In this document: piece by piece, positions 1 to 5,879 of the stretch | Position numbering within the stretch: position 1 is the first letter of the stretch | Layout: each line of letters opens with the position of its first letter | Assembly (NCBI GenBank): GCA_964642445.1 | Contig: CAZXQZ010000130.1 | Coordinates: 1 to 13,510 of the forward strand | Reading direction: 5' to 3' | DNA from: SSC4 sp964642445 | Lineage (GTDB): Bacteria > Chloroflexota > Anaerolineae > SSC4 > Amarolineaceae | Length of the DNA: 13,510 bases | Program-made: the position numbers and the translations under genes | The notes under the pieces: model-generated | What the model saw: only the letters and a program-made list of their open reading frames with translations | Databases searched by the model: none | Told to the model about the DNA's origin: nothing

Positions 1-60
1 TACTCCGTACTCCCTACTCCGTACTCCCTACTCCGTACTCCCTACTCCCTACTCCACTCC
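1..60. repeat. TACTCCS heptamer tandem array
   Basis: Seven full 7-base units alternate mostly between TACTCCG and TACTCCC (units begin at 1, 8, 15, 22, 29, 36 and 43), followed by a six-base unit and a partial one. The array runs off the left edge, so its full length is unknown. On the minus strand it overlaps the end of smpB and supplies that gene's last codons and stop. A second array of the same family lies at 4058-4085. It resembles in kind the short tandem heptanucleotide repeats known from filamentous cyanobacteria; function unknown. Confidence 0.93.
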
Positions 61-518
61 TTCACCTCTCGTCGCAGCTCGCGGTCGCTGTCGCGTTGGG
101 CAATGGCGTCGCGTTTGTCGTACTGCTTTTTGCCGCGGGCCAGGCCAAGTTCGATTTTGGCGCGGTTGTTTTTGAGATAGATCCGAAGGGGGACCAGGGT
201 CCAGCCCTTTTCGGCGATGCGCTGGGCCATGCGGTTGATCTCGCGCCGGTGCAGGAGCAGGCGCCGGGCGCGCAGGGGATCGTGGTTCTCGCGGTTGCCG
301 CCTTCCCAGGGCGAGATGTGCACGTTGAGCAGCCAGACTTCGCCGTCGCGAATGGCAGCGTAACCGTCCTTGAGATTGGCGCGGCCGGCGCGAACGGCTT
401 TGATTTCGGTGCCGGTCAAGGCAATACCAGCCTCGAAGGTCTCTTCGATGATAAAATCGTGGTAGGCCTTGCGGTTGGAGGCCAGGGTCTTACCGGTGCT
501 GTCGTCTTTTTTCACCAT
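42..518 (-). CDS. smpB: SsrA-binding protein SmpB
   Basis: SmpB binds tmRNA and delivers it to stalled ribosomes during trans-translation, in the cytoplasm. The 158-residue product has the whole family pattern: an N-terminal segment NRKAYHDFIIEETFEAGI, then TGTEIKAVRAGRANLKDGYA, a core segment with NVHISPWEGGNRENHDP, the LLLHRREI helix, LVPLRIYLKNNRAKIELGLA, and a basic C-terminal tail with GKKQYDKRDAI that in the family enters the ribosomal A site. Length is normal. The ATG at 518 is chosen because residues before it in the open frame are low-complexity antisense of the upstream gene; an AGGA lies at 531-534. It starts 17 bases after the upstream S41 protease stops, so it is probably co-transcribed. 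Odd point: the final residues WSRE and the TAG stop are encoded by the heptamer array. Confidence 0.97.
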   Translation of the reverse strand: MVKKDDSTGKTLASNRKAYHDFIIEETFEAGIALTGTEIKAVRAGRANLKDGYAAIRDGEVWLLNVHISPWEGGNRENHDPLRARRLLLHRREINRMAQRIAEKGWTLVPLRIYLKNNRAKIELGLARGKKQYDKRDAIAQRDSDRELRREVKEWSRE

Positions 519-535
519 GGGTACGCTCGTTCCTG

Positions 536-1876
536 CTATTGTTCGTTCGGTCCCGGACACCTGGCCGCCGGGTCCAGGCAGCGCAGATACCGGATCGCGC
601 GGTCCAGCTGCGGATCGCGGCCGGCATTGTGGTCCGCATCGCTGCGCTCGACGACGAGGTCGGGCACCAGTCCAGTGCCGTGGATGGCACGCCCCAGCGG
701 CGTAAACCAACGTGCGCGGGTGACACGCAGCATCGAGCCGTCACTCAACGTGATCGGGAGCTGCACCGAACCTTTGCCAAAGGTCTGCGTGCCGATCAGG
801 GGGCCGCGGCCGGCGTCCTGGATGGCCCCGGCGACGATCTCGCTGGCGCTGGCGCTGCCTTCGTCCACCAGAACGACGAGTGGAATCGAGGTGGCCAGCC
901 CGCCGCGTAGGGCAGGGTAGTCGCGTTCACCGCCATCCTGGAACCTCTCCAGCAGAATGTCGCCTTCGCCGACGAACTGGCTGCCAATCTCGACCGCCAC
1001 GTCGAGCAGGCCGCCCGGGTTGCCGCGCAGGTCGAGAATCAGCCCTTTGGGCTTGTCGCGCAGCAGGGCACGCAGCGTCTCTTCCATCTTGTGCGTGGCA
1101 GGGGCACTGAATTCATCTAACTTGACATAAACAATGTCGTCTGCCAGGCGTTTGCTGGTCACGAGGGGCAGCTCGATTCGCTGCCGGGTCACGATCACCT
1201 CGATTGGGTCCTGGACGGGGGGGCGCAGCAGGGTGAGGGTCACTTTGGTGCCGCGTGGGCCGCGAATGCGGGCAATGGCCTCATTGAGCGAGAGGGCGGT
1301 GATATCCTGGCCATCGACTTCCACGATGACGTCGTTGCGCCGGATGCCCGCCTGGGCGGCGGGTTGGCCCTCGTAGAGGTCGACGATGCGGATGCCGCCG
1401 GTGGCTTCGTCCTTATCGACCTGGGCGCCAATACCCTCGAAGCTGCCATCGATCATCTCGTCGAAGCGTTCGGCCTCGTCTGGGGTCAGGAAGGACGTGA
1501 ATTCGTCGCCCAACGAATTGACCACACCGCGGATCGCTGCGTACTCCAGCGCTTCGCCTTGCGGCACGTCGCCATAGAACTCGTCTTGCAGGTGCCCCAT
1601 GACTTCCCAGAACAGTTCCAGGTTGGGCGCCTGGTTGCTGGTGGACGGCGTCCTGGTCACCTGCACCACCGATGACGATTCATCTGACTCGAACACCGGC
1701 TGCGACGGTGCATCCCCGGCGGTGCGTTCGTCGGGTGCGGCTACCGCAGCGGGTGCCGTCCAGCGGCCAATACCCAGCCCGACCCCGGTGCCGGCCACGA
1801 AAGAAAGGGTCATCATGATCGCGACCAGGCAGCCAGCCAGGCCAACTGTCAGAAGGCGTTGTGTGTTCGAGTTCAT
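536..1876 (-). CDS. S41 family C-terminal processing protease (CtpA/Tsp type), downstream copy
   Basis: Serine protease that recognises C-terminal tails of exported or membrane proteins; it should act outside the cytoplasmic membrane. The 446-residue product has an N-terminal membrane anchor or signal (about residues 8-38, hydrophobic, Gly-rich), a linker, a helical segment around 88-140, a PDZ domain about 147-232 with the GIGAQV entry, and an S41 catalytic domain about 245-410. The catalytic dyad is clear: Ser343 inside GSASASE and Lys368 inside TFGKGS, 25 residues apart as in E. coli Prc, with Asp354 between. LDLRGNPGGLL (281-291) is the usual substrate-cradle strand. ATG 1876 directly precedes the hydrophobic anchor. 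The ribosome site is weak. It lies 75 bases after a paralogue and 17 before smpB, suggesting one operon. Confidence 0.95.
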   Translation of the reverse strand: MNSNTQRLLTVGLAGCLVAIMMTLSFVAGTGVGLGIGRWTAPAAVAAPDERTAGDAPSQPVFESDESSSVVQVTRTPSTSNQAPNLELFWEVMGHLQDEFYGDVPQGEALEYAAIRGVVNSLGDEFTSFLTPDEAERFDEMIDGSFEGIGAQVDKDEATGGIRIVDLYEGQPAAQAGIRRNDVIVEVDGQDITALSLNEAIARIRGPRGTKVTLTLLRPPVQDPIEVIVTRQRIELPLVTSKRLADDIVYVKLDEFSAPATHKMEETLRALLRDKPKGLILDLRGNPGGLLDVAVEIGSQFVGEGDILLERFQDGGERDYPALRGGLATSIPLVVLVDEGSASASEIVAGAIQDAGRGPLIGTQTFGKGSVQLPITLSDGSMLRVTRARWFTPLGRAIHGTGLVPDLVVERSDADHNAGRDPQLDRAIRYLRCLDPAARCPGPNEQ

Positions 1877-1951
1877 GGTTAGTGCCAGTTTCTATGAGTC
1901 GGTTGACGGGAAGGTTCATCTGCCGGGATCTGTCTCGGCTGGATGTACCCG

Positions 1952-3181
1952 CTAATTCTGCGCCTGCTGACCCGCGGCGGGCAGACGCGCCAGCCACGCC
2001 AGGGCGGCATCGAGGTCGGGATCACTGCCGGCGGGGACGTTGTCGAGCGACACGGGTACGTCGGGCTCCAGTCCTTTGCCATCGATCTGCTGCCCGCCGC
2101 GGGTGAGCCAGCGCGCCACCGTGACGTGGATCGACGAGCCGTCCGTGAGGTCGAACACCAACTGGACCGATCCCTTGCCAAAGGTCTTACGGCCGATCAG
2201 GGGGGCACGGTCGGCGTCTTGTAGTGCGCCGGCGACGATTTCGGACGCGCTGGCGGTGGCTTCGTCGGTCAGTACGACCAGCGGGATAGCGGTGGCCAGG
2301 CCGCCGCTTCGTACAGGATAGGTTTTGCTTTCGTCATTAGCCTTGCGCTCGCTCATCACCAGGCCATCGTCCAGGAACTGGCTGGCCACGTCGACCGCCG
2401 CTTCGAGCAGGCCGCCCGGGTTGTGGCGTAAATCGAGCACCAGGCGCTGGGCGCCCTGGGTCTGTAGTTCCTGCAAGGCCGTGCGCAGCTCGGCGGCGGT
2501 GCGTTCGCCAAAGATGCGCAGCGCCACGTAGCCGGTCGTGGGGTCCTGTTCGAGCAAGCGCCATTCGACCGAGGGGCTGGCGATTTCTTCGCGGGTGACG
2601 ACGACGTCGAACGGCTCGGTCACCCCGGCGCGGCGCAGGCGCAGGGTGACCTGGGTTCCCACTTCGCCGCGTACGAGGCCTACGATCTCGTCGGTCGTTT
2701 TACCAGTGACGTCCTGCCCGTCCACGGCCAGCAGCTCGTCGTTCAGCTCGACGCCGGCTTTGGCGGCCGGTTTGTCGGGCAGGGGTTCCAGAAAGATCTG
2801 GCCGGTGGTGCTGATGTTGATCTGCGCGCCGATGCCGCCGAAGCGCCCGCGCAGCTGGTCGCGTTCCAGTTCACGCGGCTGGGGCTCGATGAAGACGGTG
2901 TAGGGGTCCTGGTAGGTGCCGACCACACCCTTGATGGCGCCGTAGGATTGGGTTTGGGCATCAGGCACCGTGCCGAGGAAGTTGTCTTCCAGGATACCTT
3001 GCGCCTCGCGCAGCAGCTGGTACGAGGGTGCCTCGGTCGCGGCCTGGCTGGCGCGCCCAATGAGCCAATGGGTACCGAAACCCACGGTGAAGGCGAGCAG
3101 CAGCAGTGCGCCCAGGACGAAGAAGCCGCTAATGAGCTGGCGTGAGCGCCAGGATGGTGGCGGATTGGGTGATGGCGTCAT
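1952..3181 (-). CDS. S41 family C-terminal processing protease (CtpA/Tsp type), upstream copy
   Basis: Second tail-specific protease, 409 residues from ATG 3181. Layout matches its neighbour: short Pro-rich cytoplasmic start, one membrane segment (about 17-36), helical linker, PDZ domain about 114-197 (GGIGAQI), and S41 domain about 215-375. Catalytic Ser311 lies in ATASASE and Lys336 in TFGKGS, again 25 apart; LDLRHNPGGLL (249-259) is conserved. The two proteins share this architecture and many motifs but differ through most of the sequence, so the duplication is old. The open frame extends upstream to 3319, but that would place the start before the predicted transcription start near 3240. 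ATG 3181 also immediately precedes the membrane anchor; AAGG lies very close to it (3183-3186). It is the first gene of the S41-S41-smpB unit. Confidence 0.94.
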   Translation of the reverse strand: MTPSPNPPPSWRSRQLISGFFVLGALLLLAFTVGFGTHWLIGRASQAATEAPSYQLLREAQGILEDNFLGTVPDAQTQSYGAIKGVVGTYQDPYTVFIEPQPRELERDQLRGRFGGIGAQINISTTGQIFLEPLPDKPAAKAGVELNDELLAVDGQDVTGKTTDEIVGLVRGEVGTQVTLRLRRAGVTEPFDVVVTREEIASPSVEWRLLEQDPTTGYVALRIFGERTAAELRTALQELQTQGAQRLVLDLRHNPGGLLEAAVDVASQFLDDGLVMSERKANDESKTYPVRSGGLATAIPLVVLTDEATASASEIVAGALQDADRAPLIGRKTFGKGSVQLVFDLTDGSSIHVTVARWLTRGGQQIDGKGLEPDVPVSLDNVPAGSDPDLDAALAWLARLPAAGQQAQN

Positions 3182-3246
3182 ACCTTGTTGTGTCCACAGC
3201 GAGTACTTACGTTGCGCGCGACAGATCATGCAGCAACGATCAGCGC

Positions 3247-3275
3247 ATTGTAACATATAACATAACCCACGCCAA
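3247..3275 (-). promoter_or_regulatory. Predicted sigma-70-type promoter for the S41-S41-smpB unit
   Basis: Read on the minus strand, TTGGCG (3275-3270, four of six to TTGACA) is followed by exactly 17 bases and TACAAT (3252-3247, five of six to TATAAT) in an AT-rich patch. Transcription would start near 3240, giving a leader of about 60 bases before ATG 3181. It is the only strong promoter-like match noticed in this gene-free part and is correctly placed for the S41 operon. Prediction only. Confidence 0.6.
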
Positions 3276-3290
3276 CTTGGGCGATGACAA

Positions 3291-3523
3291 CGTCTGTTCG
3301 ACAATCTCGCGTATGCCATTCACCTGGCCCGCCGCAGCCAGGCGCAGCAGATCATGGTCGGCTACAGCGATTCCAACAAAGACGGCGGTTACCTCACCGC
3401 CAATTGGGAGCTGTACCAGGCCCAGCGCGCGCTGCCGGCGGTGTGCGCCCAGCACGGTGTGCTGCTGACGCTGTTCCACGGACGCGGCGGCACGGTGGGG
3501 CGGGGTGGGGGACGAACCAACCG
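3291..3523 (+). pseudogene. Phosphoenolpyruvate carboxylase fragment
   Basis: About 78 codons in one plus-strand frame match an internal part of bacterial PEP carboxylase, which forms oxaloacetate from PEP and bicarbonate. The segment holds IMVGYSDSNKDGGYLTANWE, then the YQAQRAL helix, LTLFHGRGGTVGRGGG, and TNR. The GYSDSNKDGG and FHGRGGxxGRGG loops are hallmarks of the enzyme (family knowledge). A full protein is about 900 residues, so both ends are missing. The frame is closed by TGA at 3285 on the left. On the right the similarity stops near 3523, where sequence from a different gene begins. No start or ribosome site is present; this is a remnant, not a working gene. A misassembly join cannot be excluded from sequence alone. 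Confidence 0.85.
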
Positions 3524-3841
3524 GCCACGTCGCACGGTGGCCATGATGCGGGTGACCGCGCCCTGCGTTACCTGGAATGGACGTGGGACCCCGATCCCGC
3601 TGACACGGTTTTTTTCACCGACATGGCCTATGTGCTGCATGGGCCCGACCAGGACGCCCGCTGTGTCCTGGACCGGCACGTTTGCGGGCTGTTCGGCCAG
3701 GCCGACTGGCTGCGTTTCATCAGTGAGGCGGGCTTCCAGGCGCAGATGCTGCCCTTCGAGCCCAGCGAGATCGAACCGGGGTCAGTGTTCATGTTCGTGG
3801 GGCTGCGGCGTACTCGACCGTTGCCACGGAATCGAGCGTAA
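3524..3841 (+). pseudogene. SAM-dependent methyltransferase C-terminal fragment
   Basis: About 105 codons in a different frame from the preceding PEP carboxylase piece resemble the end of a class I SAM-dependent methyltransferase family common in Chloroflexota. Visible landmarks are ALRYLEWTWDPDPADT, TDMAYVLHG, DRHVCGLFGQADWL, ISEAGFQ, then LPFEPSEIEPGSVFMFVGLR, the usual closing strands. The N-terminal Rossmann half with the SAM-binding glycine loop is absent. The last ten codons, read as TRPLPRNRA, come from a repeat element that begins at 3811, so the natural stop has been replaced. No promoter or start is seen. The family assignment is by recognition of the C-terminal pattern; substrate unknown. 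Confidence 0.7.
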
Positions 3842-3877
3842 TCGGAACCGGGTGACCGAACGAGTACGAGTACCGTT
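3811..3877. repeat. Hairpin-forming intergenic repeat, copy A
   Basis: A 67-base copy of an element present twice here. It opens with a 27-base block (3811-3837) identical to the start of copy B at 3898-3924, continues through an imperfect middle containing ACCGGGTGACCG, and closes with CGAGTA repeats and CCGTT. Inside the opening block, 3813-3836 can fold: CTCGA and CCGT pair with ACGG and TCGAG around a TGCC loop with two bulged A. The element contains the stop codon of the methyltransferase remnant. Compared with copy B it lacks about 18 bases in the middle and right end. Confidence 0.85.
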
Positions 3878-3892
3878 CCTACTCGTACTCGT
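3860..3892. repeat. Perfect 13-bp inverted repeat (CGAGTA/TACTCG hairpin)
   Basis: Bases 3860-3872 (ACGAGTACGAGTA) are the exact reverse complement of 3880-3892 (TACTCGTACTCGT) with a 7-base loop, ccgttcc. It joins the right end of repeat copy A to the TACTCG array before copy B. No T-run follows on either strand, so it does not look like a simple intrinsic terminator. Confidence 0.9.
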
Positions 3893-3897
3893 ACTCG

Positions 3898-3982
3898 TAC
3901 TCGACCGTTGCCACGGAATCGAGCAGTAATCGATGGCGGTGCTCAAACCGGGTGACCGACGAGTACGAGTACGAGTACCGTT
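3898..3982. repeat. Hairpin-forming intergenic repeat, copy B
   Basis: An 85-base copy of the same element as 3811-3877. It starts with the identical 27-base block, has a longer middle (about 17 extra bases including ATGGCGGTGCTCA), then ACCGGGTGACCG, three CGAGTA units (3960-3977) and CCGTT. It is preceded by four TACTCG units (3880-3903) which are complementary to the closing CGAGTA units, so the whole copy can form a long stem with the 3904-3959 segment as loop. A degenerate partial continuation (ACCGTTGCACTGAG, then TACGAGTAGG and an AGG triplet run to about 4012) follows. Confidence 0.85.
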
Positions 3983-4057
3983 GCACTGAGTACGAGTAGG
4001 AGGAGGAGGAGTAAGACGCCCAACAGCAGGGCAGTGGCCCCAAACCCACACACCCCG

Positions 4058-4085
4058 TACTCCATACTCCGTACTCCGTACTTCG
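4058..4085. repeat. TACTCCN heptamer array
   Basis: Four 7-base units in a row: TACTCCA, TACTCCG, TACTCCG and TACTTCG. They belong to the same family and lie in the same orientation as the array at 1-60. Together the two arrays bracket the S41-S41-smpB unit and the gene remnants. The array is followed by a short AT-rich patch (4086-4115). Confidence 0.88.
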
Positions 4086-4427
4086 CATAATTAAGATTAT
4101 CAGAAGCATAAACTAACCGTGCCGATAGCGCCTTGAACCCGCCACCAGCGGGCCGTGGCAGGCCGAGTGCCAGCATCTGGGGCAGGAAAACCCCTTGCAG
4201 GCAGCCGTACCTGAGCGCTGCCTGCGGCACAACGAACGACCAAAGCCGGGCTGATGCGACGTCGCGCATGCCCTGCACACAGACTCCGTGCGCCCTCGTT
4301 GCAGCACACCGCCTGCCTGTGCTCCACCGCGCTCATCCCACAATCCATTCACCCGCGTCTGCCCCTACCCCCGTTGCGAAAATGCCACTAACTTCTTTTA
4401 TGTAAAGCAACAACCAGACCTAAATGA
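4086..4427. other. Unassigned non-coding stretch
   Basis: I see no recognisable gene here on either strand. The open frames present are short and read as low-complexity or Cys/Arg-rich sequence without family resemblance, and none has a convincing ribosome site. The stretch does contain hairpin potential: GGGG/CCCC (4179-4182 with 4191-4194) and a perfect 9-base inverted repeat at 4197-4225. It may be decayed coding sequence or an uncharacterised RNA; neither can be shown from this sequence. Confidence 0.5.
4197..4225. repeat. Perfect 9-bp inverted repeat
   Basis: GCAGGCAGC at 4197-4205 is the reverse complement of GCTGCCTGC at 4217-4225, with an 11-base loop. It follows a smaller GGGG/CCCC stem two bases upstream. 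No T-run follows. Role unknown. Confidence 0.75.
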
Positions 4428-4466
4428 CAACTGCGGCGTGGAAGACCGACCCCCAAGCCGCAGTTG
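4428..4466. repeat. Perfect 10-bp inverted repeat downstream of hflX
   Basis: CAACTGCGGC (4428-4437) and GCCGCAGTTG (4457-4466) are exact reverse complements with a 19-base loop. It begins directly beyond the T-run of the terminator candidate at 4467-4484. It may stabilise the 3' end of the hflX transcript or bind a protein; neither is demonstrated. Confidence 0.75.
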
Positions 4467-4484
4467 AAAAGCTGATAAATCAGC
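4467..4484 (-). terminator. Weak intrinsic terminator candidate after hflX
   Basis: Read on the minus strand, GCTGATTTATCAGC (4484-4471) can form a 5-bp stem with a TTTA loop, followed directly by TTTT (4470-4467). It lies 36 bases beyond the hflX stop, where a terminator for the long minus-strand operon would be expected. The stem is short, AT-containing and the T-run is only four, so efficiency is doubtful. Confidence 0.35.
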
Positions 4485-4520
4485 AGCTGCTTCGATTGCA
4501 CCCCAAAAAGAACAATTGAG

Positions 4521-5864
4521 CTACTCCCCACCCCCCTCGGGCGCACGCCGGCGCAGCCCGGCAACCACGTAGGGTTCGAACAACGGCGCTATCGTGCCGG
4601 GAATCCGCCCGGTGAGGATGGTGCCGGTCTGGTCGTGCTCTTCGCGCTCGATAATTCCGCGCTGGTGGAACAACGCCACCAGCTCCCCCTCCCGGTACGG
4701 AATACGAACCTGGATACGGATCAGGCTGACGTTCAGCGTTTCTTCGATCAAGGCCAGCAGCTGGTCCAACCCGGCCCCCGTACGCGCTGAAATGCCAACA
4801 CTCGATGCAAACTGCCCCACCACCTCATCGGCACGCGAGGCTGCATCAGGTCCCAGGAGGTCGATTTTATTGAGTGCGGTGATCACCGGCTTGTCCGCTG
4901 CGCCGATTTCGTCAAGCACTTCGGCCACGGTCGCCGCCTGTGCCGCGGCATTCGGGTGCGTGATATCTACTACGTGTAGTAATAGATCGCTTTCCGCAAC
5001 CTCTTCCAGGGTTGCGCGGAAGGCCGCGACCAAATCGGTGGGCAGTTTTTGAATAAAACCGACCGTGTCGGTAAACAAAACCGTGCGCCCGCCCGGCATC
5101 TCCATGCGGCGCGTCGTTGGGTCGAGCGTGGCAAAAAGCTGGTCCGCTGCATACACATCAGCGCCGGTGAGCGCGTTCAGCAGCGTTGATTTGCCGGCAT
5201 TCGTGTAGCCTACGAGGGCCACTACCGGCACAGCTGCCTGCCGCCGACGCTGTCGATACCGCAGACGGTGCTGACGAACCTCTTCCAGCTCGCGCTTGAG
5301 CACGGTGATGCGCCGGCTGATCTCACGCCGGTCGACTTCGAGCTGCGTTTCACCAGGCCCCCGCAGACCCACGCCCGCGTTGCCGCCGCGTCCCCCACCC
5401 CCGCCGGCCTGACGCGCCAGGTGCGTCCACTGCCGCGTCAGGCGCGGCAAACGGTACTCGTACTGCGCCAGCTCAACCTGCAGCGCGCCCTCGCGCGTGC
5501 GCGCATGCTGGGCAAAGATGTCGAGAATCAGTGCGGTGCGGTCCAGGAGCTTGACGTCGAGGCCCAGGACCTTCTCCAGTTCGCGCTGCTGGCGCGGTGA
5601 AAGCTCCTCGTCGAAGATCACCATGTTCGCGCCGCTGGCCGTGCGCAGCGCCACCAGCTCTTCCACCTTACCCTTGCCAATCAGCGTGGCCGGATTGATC
5701 TCGCGCAGGGTCTGCGTCAGCTCGGCCACCACTTCCACATCCACCGTGCGTGCCAGCTGCGTCAGCTCGGCCATCGAATCTTGCAGGGTCCACGCGGTAT
5801 CCGCGCCCGGCAGCTCCACCCCCACCAATACCGCCGTGTCGAGCGGTTTGCCAGGTTCGATCAT
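4521..5864 (-). CDS. hflX: Ribosome-associated GTPase HflX
   Basis: HflX is a GTPase that binds the large ribosomal subunit and splits stalled or idle ribosomes, notably under stress. The 447-residue product has the N-terminal HflX domain (about 10-205) with LIGKGKVEEL and IFDEELSPRQQRELE, the Gly-rich linker GGGGRGGNAGVGLRGPGE (154-171) and ETQLEVDRR, a coiled basic helix (about 180-208), then the G domain: P-loop GYTNAGKST (219-227), DTVGF (266-270), NKID (332-335) and a SAR-type G5 (359-361). A C-terminal domain reads RIPYREGELVALFHQRG. Length is normal. ATG 5864 follows the dapL stop by 15 bases; GGAG lies rather far upstream. It is the last gene of the long operon. Confidence 0.97.
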   Translation of the reverse strand: MIEPGKPLDTAVLVGVELPGADTAWTLQDSMAELTQLARTVDVEVVAELTQTLREINPATLIGKGKVEELVALRTASGANMVIFDEELSPRQQRELEKVLGLDVKLLDRTALILDIFAQHARTREGALQVELAQYEYRLPRLTRQWTHLARQAGGGGGRGGNAGVGLRGPGETQLEVDRREISRRITVLKRELEEVRQHRLRYRQRRRQAAVPVVALVGYTNAGKSTLLNALTGADVYAADQLFATLDPTTRRMEMPGGRTVLFTDTVGFIQKLPTDLVAAFRATLEEVAESDLLLHVVDITHPNAAAQAATVAEVLDEIGAADKPVITALNKIDLLGPDAASRADEVVGQFASSVGISARTGAGLDQLLALIEETLNVSLIRIQVRIPYREGELVALFHQRGIIEREEHDQTGTILTGRIPGTIAPLFEPYVVAGLRRRAPEGGGE

Positions 5865-5879
5865 CTGTGCAGGAATGGT

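Noticed and set aside
96..920. Plus-strand open frame of 274 codons opposite smpB and the first S41 gene
   Set aside because: It is the antisense shadow of two clearly recognised genes, has no family resemblance and arises from GC-rich codon use.
3182..3319. Longer N terminus for the upstream S41 protease
   Set aside because: It would begin before the predicted transcription start, adds a Cys-rich leader atypical of the family, and ATG 3181 directly precedes the membrane anchor.
3811..3982. Possible CRISPR array because of regular repeats
   Set aside because: Only two long copies, of unequal length, with no spacers of constant size and no cas genes; the short units are simple tandem repeats.
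4113..4352. Minus-strand open frame of 79 codons
   Set aside because: Cys/Arg-rich translation without family resemblance or ribosome site; several overlapping frames are equally open, so none is favoured.
4086..4520. Possible tmRNA gene near smpB
   Set aside because: No tRNA-like ends, no GTTCGA T-arm and no CCA-type 3' end were seen on either strand.
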